Shown piece after piece: positions 35,546 to 47,500 of a DNA stretch of 64,000 nucleotides (position 1 is its first letter; each line of letters starts with the position of its first letter). Below the pieces are notes generated by a model. That model did no database searches. It was given only the letters and a program-made list of their open reading frames with translations, and was not told where the DNA came from. The stretch spans positions 7,705,577 through 7,769,576 of the forward strand of contig JAVDOI010000002.1 of the NCBI GenBank assembly GCA_032191485.1, read 5' to 3'. Origin of the DNA: Leptoclinus maculatus (taxonomy: Eukaryota; Chordata; Actinopteri; Perciformes; Stichaeidae). The translations under genes were made by a program, and so were the position numbers.

Positions 35546-38500
35546 TTAGGAAGCCATGCTGAGGGTATTTGTAATGGGATGGGATGTTTTTGGATGCTGC
35601 TTCAGTGACAGAATATCACATGGTCGCGGTCCTGCAAGGTTATACCTTCCTCTCCGAATGTTCCTGCATCCCATGTGCACCCACGAAGAGAAAAGACCAC
35701 AACAAAATATTAATGACATTAGGAAATATGAAAAAAAAATCCTGACTGACAAGCTAAACTATTTTAAGAAGCATATTATGAAGCTCATCATCTTGCATTA
35801 GAATTGCATACAATGTAAAGAACGAATACGCAATAACAAATTATAAAGAACAAGATCATTCAGTAACAGTTAGAATCGTTAAAATGTGGACATAAGATCT
35901 TGTGTTTTTACTCGGTTAAAATTGAACCACAGATCAGATCTTAGGACAAAAACAAAAATCACCTAATGAGTCAGTCATCTAAGCCATTATTCATCCATCA
36001 GTTCTCTCCATAATTGTTCTCAACCACATGCAGCAGGTCTACAGTAGTCATAGCACTGACCCTCTAAGCCCCATCGAGTCTGACAAGGCTCCACACCAGA
36101 AACGTCTACACCCACCCTCTAAACCCCAGGTCTGACTGGGAGAGAACACTTCTTACAGCTCATGCACACATGCACAGACACTTACCTCGGGCCCTAAAAG
36201 GACTGACTACATGCTAATATGCTACACGCTATAAGGAAGTCCATTTTTGCTTTTCAATTCACAACTTTTCATCAGCAACAATAATCTTATGAATCCAACT
36301 GTGAGTAAAGTAGGCGCAGTCCTTTTAGGCCAGAGCATAAGGAGTGAACAATAGCCAGCTTGCACAGGTGGAACAGTACAGAAGAAGCACAGCAGCGAGG
36401 GCATTTGGGGGTCAGGACGCTGCCTCTAACACGATAACGCAGGCTAGAAGAGCACCAGAGGTAAAACTTTAAAAAGCATTACACTTTTCCACAAATGGCC
36501 ACTAACTCAAGTGGACGTGAGAAAAGTGCTCTGCAGCGGTTCCTGGCAGATCAACATCTCAGTCCTGTCATTACAATAAAAAGGGACGGAAAGGTGCAGG
36601 ATGGAGCTCAGGTTTGACTAATGATTCAATCAAAGAAAACAACCGACGTGATGTTTCGTACAGATTTTGACGCCAAAGGCAGTTCAAGCATTAGCTCAGA
36701 CGTGACTTCCCATTTCCCCTTCCCCCGGTTGGACGACGAGTTGCAAACTAGTATTTCAGAGAGGTGAGAGTGGGAGGAGCGGGGGGGTTCCTTTCGGTAG
36801 AAGCAGACAGGTACACAAAGGCATGCCAGAACTCTTACTTAAATCCCCATCCTGTTCCCCCTAGGACTATAGCTGCCAGGAGAATAGCACCTGCGATGGA
36901 CCCTATTATGATATTGGTGCCACTGGGACCTGCGCAGAGGAAGGAGGAGGGAGGAAGGGTGCGGAGGAGGAAGAGGAGGAGGGGCAGAAACAAAACAACA
37001 CCACTAAAAAACACACATCAGAGGACAGCATCGACACTGTACATCAACAACAACAACTAGAGAGAGAAGAGGGCAGATGGTAAGATACCTGCAGACAGAG
37101 AAATAGAGATGAAGCGAAGGAGGACGATACCAGCACGTGGGGTGGAGGTGGGACAACGGGCGGGTGAGCGAGGGAGGTCAGGGAGACAACAGTAACGAAA
37201 ACAAAAACAAAGGAGAGAGAGTTGTATTACTTTGTTCTCATTCCCCCTCTCCTGCTCTTTCAGCTGGACACCCTCTTGCTCAGGGTGGCTTTTTTTGGCC
37301 CTATGAGTGCAGCAGCTCAATTGCTCTGTGTCATTGGCAGACTGCAAGAAAGTAAGGAAGACACTTGAAGATGGCAGTGACTGCAATATATACAGTACTA
37401 CCTTACACATACACATACACACACATACTGCACATATGCTCTAATGAGTAAACGTGTCTCAACACACACCCACACTCTTCCAATATTGAAACCAAGACTC
37501 AGCAGGAAGTTTAACACTGTGTGTACTTAATATCTCACAAAAACCAGGTGAACTACTCTTTGTGTTTGAGGACAAGATCCTGTGCTCCACGTCAGTACAT
37601 AGAGACAGTGATGATGGGTAGAGAGTATGAGGGGAATATGAGAGGCAGACAGAAAGAGAGACATGAGCAGGTTGAAAGGCGCTGTGGACCTTTCTTCTCT
37701 GGGCCAGTCGGGACTGTTGGCTCAGGGATGGGATCAAAGACACTGCAGTCCTTCCCCGTGTAGTCCCTGTCACAGATACACTTCACCTCGTTACTGCACG
37801 TCTACAAGAGAGAGAGAGAGGGGGAGAGAGAGAGGTGAAAATCAAGTGCAATAGCTGCTAACAGAAAGAGAAAAACAAGCAAGATGTTAAAACCACCATG
37901 TAGCCAGTAAGCATGGAGCTGGTGATATACACGTCAAAAGACATCAATGAATTAATCCTTGTTAAAGCTGGGCTGAATTTCAATTGAATTGTAATTTTAG
38001 TGACATATAGCCATTGTTTCAACAACCTTTCAGGGACAGTATTTTAACATGTAGTCATTTAGATGCTGCTGAAGCAACTTTTGCAACTTTGATGATTTGG
38101 GATCTGAATATGATAATTTTACAGATAAAAATGAAGAGGAAATCTTTCAAACAAAACAATGGTTTATTTATCATCTATATCTAAATGTGAAACAGGTCCT
38201 ACATACATGTTACAGTAATTACTATTGAATGGAGGGTTATACACATAATATACCCTTTTTGTTGACACTGTCATAAACGTGTTCATATTTGCATTATAGA
38301 AAAAACAATAGAAACACCACCTTTAACTATGACCTCAGAAATAAAAGCATAATTAAATTTTTCTGACAATATCACCAAGAACATTACGAGCTTCATAAAG
38401 AGAGATATTACAGCAAGGTTTGCATTAGTTTAGATTATTGGCTACTGAGTGCATGTGACCTATATGTCTGTAGTGAAGCTCATTATTATTAAAAAAATCT

Positions 38501-41500
38501 TTACCCCGTGGTCAGAACAAATGCGGCCATAGTTAGATCCTGAGCAGGTGCTAAGATTGAACGCGGCCACAGGGAGGCAGCGTCGCTCCAAACACATCAT
38601 GTTGGGCCCACAAGGAGTGCCCTCCACCACATAGCCCAGGTCTGAACCGTCCTCCAGCAGAGCATGGCCGCCTCTGATTGAAGCATCCAAACATGTCACA
38701 CAGGTGGGAAAGGAGGCGTACAATTAGACATTTAAGGACATGGTATTCTAATTGTAAACTCTGTTATTTGTGGCAGATCAGATAGACGTGACCCACTTGC
38801 AGTCCAGGTATTTGTTCTGGTGGTAGAGGGTGAAGCTGGTCACCTCACCCTGCAGGTCTCCAAACTTTGGTTTCATCGTCACATTGGCACAGAACAGGAA
38901 GCCACATAAGACATCCCTATCAGGAAAAAAAGGTGAATGGCAGAGAACAAACTCTGGCTGTGTTCACAATATTCCACTTTATTTTGTTTTCAAAAGTCAA
39001 GAACATATCATTTGGACCACTTTTTGGCGATCTAGTTATCACAAAGTATTTCAGGATTTTATGCAACAAAAGCTGTTTATAAGGACATTTTATTAGGACA
39101 GGTTATTTTAATGTTTTCTTTCTAAAAATTGAAATGTTATGGCCCAGACAAGACATACAGCACTCAATAATAGAAAAAAAAGCTGCAGGCTTATATTTTT
39201 AATAAAGTAAAGATTCAAACTTGAGCAGTGCACAAAATTAAGTTGAGGCACCACTTTTTTGCAAAAAAAAAAGCAGAATGTAGTGAAAACATTGTTAATC
39301 CTTCTTTATACTGTATATCAGCAAGAGGTATATAAGGATGGTGTGACTCACGGCTTGTTGCACTGCAGCCATCCTTGGCCTTCAGGACCCGGACCACAGT
39401 TGCCCTTCTCTGTCCCCTCAGCGTTCAGCTTCTCATAACAAAACCTGTCTGCTGAATCTGGGAGGGCAAACAAACATACTAATCAGACTGTTGTAGGCAG
39501 AATGAGACTACAAAGCCATATATACAACACACCCTTTCCAGATGCAAGCGGCATGTGTTCTATACTTACTATAACCCCAGAGTCCCCTACACTGTCCATC
39601 ACGAGTCCTGCATCGTCCACCGTAACAGCGACCCTGAAGAAATGAGGCAACACTAATTAAGTATCTGTAAGCGTGAACTGCAGACCAGAAAACATTCCAC
39701 AAACGAGCCCTTACCTGATTAGTATCACACATGTAGCCATCCAGCTTGTGCACGTTATGAGGACACTGCAAAAGAATTAGAGTACTTAATGTTCTGGATA
39801 CCCTGCTTGATCTTGCTGTTTTTTTTCCAGTGTTACATTACAGTCAACTCTACCTGGCTGGAGTCTCCGGTGCAGCTCTCTAGGATATCACAGTCGTTCA
39901 CAGCCTCTCGACATACCTCGCCTCTCCGCTCATACTAGGTCACAGCATAAAAAAGGCATCAGGTAAATGCTGGATAAGTCATATACAGTACGTTATCACA
40001 CAAGATGTAGAGATAAGTAACACTTAGTAGATGCTTTTCTTTTTTTTTTTTGCATTTTGGTGAAAAGTACTGTATACTTATTAGGGGTGTAACGGTTCAC
40101 AAAATTCTCGGTTCGGTTCAATACGATACAGTGGTGCCACGGTTCGGTACATTTCGGTACGTTTTCAATCCAGCAAAAAAGCAGAAATGCTAAATCCTCG
40201 CTGGTGAGACTCTCAAGGGGGCGTGTCTGATTTGATTCTCTGTTTGGGCTTTTCTTTTCTTTTACAAAGCAGGAATTATGGTCTGGAGAAATGGGCTGGT
40301 GAAGGAGTAGTGTCACGGGGCTCAATAGCATTAAGCATGTTGGTACAGCCTGGTTTATCACTACAGAGTAGGGATATACCTTTAGCCCTGTTTGAATCAG
40401 GAGGGAACAGATACCTAAACGCTGCGGGGAGAGTTTGTAACGAATATTACATGACTATACATTATACAGCCAGATAGACCACGTGAATGTTAAGCCATCA
40501 AGATGATATCATCTAATCATTATTACATATGTACATCGTTTAAAGCTGTATTTGATGTTGTAGCTAGCTTGTTGAGTGGGAGCTAACTGCTTTAACGCTA
40601 TAAGCTGCTGGGTAGTGTAATTCATAGTGGTGGAAGAAGTGGTCAGATAGTTAGCTATAAGCAGCAGTACCACAGTGTAAAAATAGCCTATTACAAGTCC
40701 TGCATTCAGATGTTTTATGAGCAAGATATAGACTACTATAAATTTATATTTTTTTAGAGATGAATTGCCATTTAACTGTAAACCAGCTTTTTACAGTTGC
40801 AGCTCTCTGTGGTGGAGGTCATTTTAAGAACCCGTGCTTATACACGTACTGTTGTAGGCTTTCCTAACCCTCAAAATGTAAATAATAAAGTACAGGTACT
40901 TAAAAATGCGTGAGTAAACATGGGCTACATATTTATTTTCCACCACCGTTCATAATAAAGCATCATATTCAAATAAGTCATATAAATTGAATAGTAAAAA
41001 ATAGATCTGCCTCCAAAATGTGGTGCAGCAATTAGTAGAACTGATGGGAATACTCAAAAGTAAACAAATGTATTTTCTTGTCAGTTTGGAAAATCCCGTC
41101 TTTTATTTTGAAAAATACAACCAGAAGTCATAACGTTACATGTTGATGTCAACATTCTCCAGTATGGCTGACTGACTGAAAAAATGTAGTTTTGTCTTAC
41201 AAAGCTAGGGGATAAAAGGCAGGAACTATTTCTTAAAAACATAATCTGTGCAGTTCTTGTGATAAATTCAACATTTCTTGTCATTTAATTCAAGGAAGAG
41301 GCTTTAAATTCTCAAGGAATACAAACCGGAAGTAGCGTTGTTGTTGCTGGCGAAACAAAAGTAGCTTGATGCTAACTGCAAACATACTAACTTAGCTAGC
41401 TACATATTATGCTCAAAATGTTCTTGTGTTGACGGTGACAAAGCAAATACTACACGCAGGCACACAACGTTCAACAGACACGCTTACTTGTAGGTTAAAA

Positions 41501-44500
41501 ACGCCGGCCGGCTTCTGAAAATGCCGGCTGGCTTCTGAAAATGCCGGCCGGCTTCTGAAAACGCCGGCCGGCTTCTGAAAACGCAAATCGTTTTTAGCTA
41601 TTGTTCCAATAAAATTCACTTAAAATATTGATAAAAATGATCGTGTAATGTTTTCAGTTGATTTAATGGTGTTAAACTAAAGTTTAACTTCGTACCTTTC
41701 GAACTAAATATCGTTGTAATTATTAAAGTTAGCTTTGCCTTTACCAGAGTCGTTAAAAGGATGGTAACGCCGGTGAATTAGCCGTGCGCCGCTATTGGCC
41801 TAATCCCTCCAAACTTCTATCTATGTTGTAAACACTGGGTGCTGCTGGTTTTTCGGGGATATTCGCTTGTTACAGGTTCGCCAAAATTACCATTAATGCT
41901 GTCAACACATCCGGGAACGTAGTTCTGTCCTTCACAATAAGATATCACGCTTCAACAACTCCACCGTCGCCCGAGCGTCGCCGAGTGTTCTTTCTGCTTT
42001 CTCCCATCAAAGTCACTTTCCTATAGTATTTAGACATGTAAACGTCCATATATATTCATGAAATTTGACATGTAGATTCTTTGATATGTATGAATTAATA
42101 TTATTTACACTTGGATGGCGATCGCCGAAGAAAGTGCGTCATGACGGAATCGTTCGAGATAGGCCAATAGTGGCTAGCGCCGTCCGAGGCAGGCCATCGT
42201 TACGTTACGTTGATTTGACTATGCATTGTCCGTTAATGACCAACGTCCCGTCATGCACGGATTCATGTATCTGCACCGTAGCTGTTCAACTGTAGAAGGC
42301 CCAGGCATAAAATGCACGGCCCGCCACTGCTATTCACATACACGGTGTGATGGTGCCGATTAACAGGAAGTAGTTTGTCGTATTTTTTTAAACTAAGCAA
42401 CCAGAGTAATAAAGTAGTCTTTAATAATGAAAGGTCGTGTTTGATACTTAAGATCTTCTCTAAAATCTTCCTCTATGAACTCAAACAGACACAGTTCGTG
42501 GAAAGTTTTAGAAGTTTTATTTTTCAGACTTAGTTACAGTGCTGGGGTCTTGCTCTATCTCTCTCTCTCTCTCACCTCATATTTACATTAAAATCAACAC
42601 TTACACAAAAAGGTTTACTAGATTATGGTCCATAAATGTGGTCAACACACGTCTCTCACTCGTTTCCTCGGTGTCGTTGTTGTTCTCACTCGTAGCTCTG
42701 CTGGTGTCTGAAGTCTCTGTCGTACTGGAGAGCAATCCATGTTTTGTTCCTTTACAGTTTATGTGTGTTAACTTGTTGTACATAGTTGTACAGAACAAAA
42801 TAAACAATAATAAGAAAAGGAAAGTCCTCCGTTTTGTGTTCGTCCTCCCTAAAGCCGATAACGTGTCTTCAGACGTCCGCTCCGTAGCGCTGATACCTCC
42901 GCTGGACACGCCGCTCACTAATCGCTCCAATAACAGCTGCTTCCTCCACAGAAATGCAGACTTTAACTGAACAACAGCTGCTAGTAAAGACAACACGGTC
43001 AACAACGCCTGTAATCAGTTGTTCATATTGAATTAACCTGGTAGTCGATCGGTAATCAAGACTGTTGTTGTTTGTGAACATCCGGGAACGGTCACGTGAT
43101 AGGAGCGTGGCAAATCAGGGAAGGACAGCACGTTTGAGCGCAGTGGCTCCACCAATTTCAGCTATATTTTATTTTTCAAAAGCAATTTAATATTATTCAA
43201 ACGTATTGTTCGGTTCGTAATGCGTACCGAACCGTGAGCCCCGTACCGAACGGTTCAATACGAATACGTGTATCGTTACACCCCTAATACTTATATAATA
43301 CCCACAAGGAATCTCTGGACACTAATATGAAGGTTGTAGGGGTTGAATCTTAAGCCACGCCTTACATCTAGAACAAATGTCTTATTCCTGCTATCCCGAT
43401 GAGCAAAACACATACAGAAAAAGCTATTACTATATCAAGTTATTTCTTAGGTGGACTCACCTTGCAGCTACTGCAGCAGAGTCCGTTACTGCACATGGCA
43501 TCGTGGGTAAGTGTGCACTTTTTACAGCAGGCTCCTCCACTACGGGCGCACTCCTGCAGCCATAGACATAAAAACAAACCTTCAGCTCCGCTCCACAAAA
43601 CAGCTCCAGAACCTGCTTTCATGCATGATGTCCCAACTGGGTACTCACCACTTGGGATCCACAATCACACTCTTCCCCTGGCTCCACAAAGCCATTCCCA
43701 CACTCTGGAGGGTCCAACAGCTGAGGGAGACAGAGATGGACATATATGAGCACATATACATATACCGTACATATACAGTATATATGTTAATCACATCCTA
43801 CATCCCCACATGGCCCTCACCTTGTTTGGCTTGTTGAAGAGGCAGCTCCCGCCCCCTTGGAGCAAGAACTGGATGTACTCATCAACACTGCAGCGAGAAA
43901 ACTTTCTGGGCAGATAGTATCTGTATTCACAAACACAAACACACAGCACAATGCTTTTCTGCCAGTAAGGAATGCCAGATCCACTGTGGGTGTCTGTGCC
44001 ATCACTTTGCAATCACACAGAAATGTTACCATCTGTAGTAGGATATTAATCAAATGAATAATTGTATTGGTATTGTTCCATTTGGTAAGGAGAGCTAAAT
44101 CCAAATCGTGCATACTGTATAGTAATTAGTTTAAATAAAGTTTGTAATTCTTACAAAGGTAATTGGCACATTTATGTCTGATGTTTCAACATTTCTTTTT
44201 AACCCATCAGATACACGCTGTGATTATCACAAGCGTAGCTCATTGAAGACTGAGTAAAAGGCAAAGCATCCCTCTGTTACAGCTGTTAAATTGTCTAACT
44301 GACAGAAATTAACAGAAAAAGATAGCAGAGGGAGTGTCAACAAACAGAGAAAAGATTAATTTTACAGGTGCGTTGTGTTTTTTGTTGTCACTTGTTGTGC
44401 ACTCATGTGGATCTTTACCCCGTGTCTTCCATGATGCAGCCTAGCCAGGCATCTGGACACCTGCAGTCTCCTGTGAAGAAGACCAGGAGGAAGAAGAGCA

Positions 44501-47500
44501 CAGATGAGAGGGGGAAACTTAAATAAATAACGTGAAAGAAATCAATGTGATTATCATCATTTACAACCTACAACCAACCAAAACGCTGACACTTCATATG
44601 CTGCAGCAAGTCTTGAGAAAAAGATTGATGATCAACAAAGAAGACTATTCTTTGTTGATCATAAATCTTTTTCCCTAGAACTGATATCTAGTGACAGAGG
44701 TAAGGAAGACCTATAGTGTGTGCACTGAGCTCTTGTCCTGGCATTGAATAATGGACCTGATGGCTCTTCAACATTAATCACAGAGCCCATTGTTCAGTGG
44801 CGGCAATGCTCTAACCACCAGCCCCTCCTTCTTGGACTCAGGCGACTAATCACCTAATGGAGAAGTCTAATTACAGAAGAGAACTGGACAGGGAACACCC
44901 AACGCTCTCTCTAACACCCCCTCTCACTACTGTCCCTCCCTGCCTCAATCCTTCCCACACTGATCTCGATCTCTTGCTTTGATAATTTATTCAGTTCAAC
45001 CCCGGGTTTGCAGGTCCTATCTTCCCTCCTGCATTATCTGGCTTTCCTGTCATCTGTTACCTGCAGAGTTGCGGACGTTGTTCCACCTCATGCCGATATT
45101 CTGTCCCAGACTCTGGCACAAAGTGATGGCCATTGCTCCTACATTCCCATACTGCAACAAATTCACATAGAATTGACAGAGGAGAGTTTTATTGTGAGAT
45201 GGGGACAAATCAATGTTTTACCGGGGAGATATGTGCTGGACTATTTCTAGGCTCGGACCAGTAAGGTGTTGGTATAGGCAGATGTTGTTTACCTTTGGAG
45301 GGAGCCAGGCTAACTGTTACTGTTTCCAGTCGTTATGCTGAACTAAGTGTCTGCTGGCTCAAGCTAGTTATTTATTATACAATCATGAGAGAGATACAGA
45401 TGAAAAAAAAAGAAAGTGAATAAGCATTTTTCCCAAAATGTCAAACTATTTCTATAATTTGTCATTTATCTAATAATTCTGTTGCAACAGAACTTGAAAC
45501 CTTAATATTAATTAACTAATTTTTGCTCCAGATTTGTAAACAACAATTTTGTTTCTGATCTCAAATTTAAGTTTTAAGTTGAGGTGCTTCATTATAGAGA
45601 CAACCTTTTTAGATTTTCCTCACCTCGTTGATGCCTCCTCCCCTCGTTAGAGAGCACACTCCTCCTGTGTAGGCCGTCCCACTGCGGCTGCTGTGAAATG
45701 TACGCCCTCTAAGGTGCAAAGGAAAGACACCATAATAAAAAAAAAACAACCTCAACAAGCAACCGAGCATCAAATATTATCCTCAATTATCAAGATATTA
45801 GATTCCTCTTACGAGAAAAGATGGACAACGTCGCTCTGATCTTTGATGTTGTCCTTCCTGTACTTCATGAAGTTCTGCAGCGTTATCAATGGATCTTCTA
45901 CTACTGGCATCATATTTTTAGAGGTCCAGGTCTCCATAGCCACCAGCACGATCCTCGTGTTCAACTGTTCCTTGTAGATCTGGGGACCAAAAAACGACCA
46001 TCAGTCGACCACTTTGTTGGCATGACACATGTGCTGTGAACACTGTGTGCAATCTGGGATAAATCATTTTCAAATGTAGAAATAAGCACACACTTCTTGA
46101 CAGGTGGCAGTGTGTGTATGCAGAGTTAAGGAATAGGAGGATTATAATCCTTCAAACGAAGCTCTTACCGCGTCTGCCATGTTGACCACTGCTTTGGCAA
46201 AGTTCTTGGTTTGGCTGTTGGAGCGACGCAGCTGTACAAACTGTGGAGACACAGAGATACACAGACGGTGTAAGAGATGGATCACATTCACTCTCTCACA
46301 CATACATACACACACTGACATACGGCATACATTTAAAGGAATGTGTCACTGATTTTATTTATTATTTATTTATCTTCAGCTATATTTTAGTATTATAGTT
46401 TCCACTGACACATCAGCATCTGTACATTTATACCTCTGAGGACAGTTGTAACAGTATAGTATGCTCTGATATTAGCGGATGCCAAATAATGTAGCCTTTT
46501 TTTCTTGTGTTGACATTTGTTGGACAAGCAAAAATGATAACAACCAGATTAATGACCCGAAAAACTAAATTTCTCTGTATAACAAAGACCATCAGCGAAG
46601 ATCGGGCGTCCACATAATTAGCAGTGAAAAGTACTTTTAACTCACTATTTCATTGTCGTTGACCACCATCAACTCGATATATTTGGTCTCAGTCTGGACA
46701 GAGGGTTTGCGAACATATCTCTTGGATCGCCTCAGCCCCCCAGACCCCTGCTGCTCCCTCATTTGGTACGGTCTGTCGTCATCACCGTCACCTCCTCTGC
46801 TATCCCACTCATCGTCCTCTGTACAGTCTGGACACACAGAGAAGCAGAGCTGCAGGCACTTAGAGCAGTGTTACCATTTTCTTGTGCTATAAAAGGTGCA
46901 GAGCAAACATTCCTATCTCAATTTCAGTGAAAACGTTACAGTTCCCATTACAAAAAGCTGTAACTGTAATCATCACCCCGTCTGAATTAACTTAAAAGGC
47001 TTCCCGTTCAATCATCACATTAGTTTTGTCAGAATTGTCCTCTCTTGCTGTGACGACAAAAAACGTTTTTTGAACAAAGGAGTGACTTCAATAATTGTGT
47101 TGGAGGTTTATTGGACAGTAACATAAGCAGTAAATATGGAATTCATAGTCAAATCTATTTTGACATTATTGCAACAGTGGACAGTGGGTTGTATCTAATT
47201 TATCTAATTGAAGGAAAGGCAATTATATGAATATATTGAAATATCATAAAGATAAGAAAAGACTTAAAGGTTGTAGTATTCCGATGTGATATATGAGTGT
47301 CAGTAGTTTATGCTTTAAATGCAGTCGTGTACCTGGGCAGTGGGGGGAAAGTCTGATATCAGGCATTCTGCGGATTAAGTGAGCGCCACCATCCTATAAA
47401 CAGAATACACCCAGATGACATTAGACAAATAAGGAAATCAGCATTCAGACTCACAAAAATGTGGGAATTATCTACTATCAACTACTATCCTCTGACTATT

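Larger units (their letters stand above)
40082..43286. mobile_element. Large non-autonomous hAT-type element in ADAM11 intron (3205 bp)
   Basis: The ends form a perfect 13-bp inverted repeat, TAGGGGTGTAACG. An exact 8-bp direct repeat, atacttat, flanks it at 40074-40081 and 43287-43294. Subterminal GGTTCGGT/ACCGAACC repeats occur near both ends (40110-40160 and 43205-43255). I found no frame resembling a hAT transposase; the longest frames (about 42539-43005, both strands) look like chance. The element sits in the intron between the exons at 43461-43553 and 39854-39934. Confidence 0.92.

Noticed and set aside
41501..41580. CRISPR-like direct repeats
   Set aside because: The units are head to tail without spacers and lie in a eukaryotic transposon.
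41760..42190. Inverted repeat around CTATTGGCCTA suggesting a nested transposon
   Set aside because: Only about 11 bases match well. The rest diverges and no target duplication was found; inverted CCAAT boxes explain the match as well.
42539..43005. Frames of 143 and 134 codons on opposite strands within the 3.2-kb hAT element, considered as transposase remnants
   Set aside because: Neither shows hAT or BED zinc-finger motifs. They overlap each other and look like chance open stretches.
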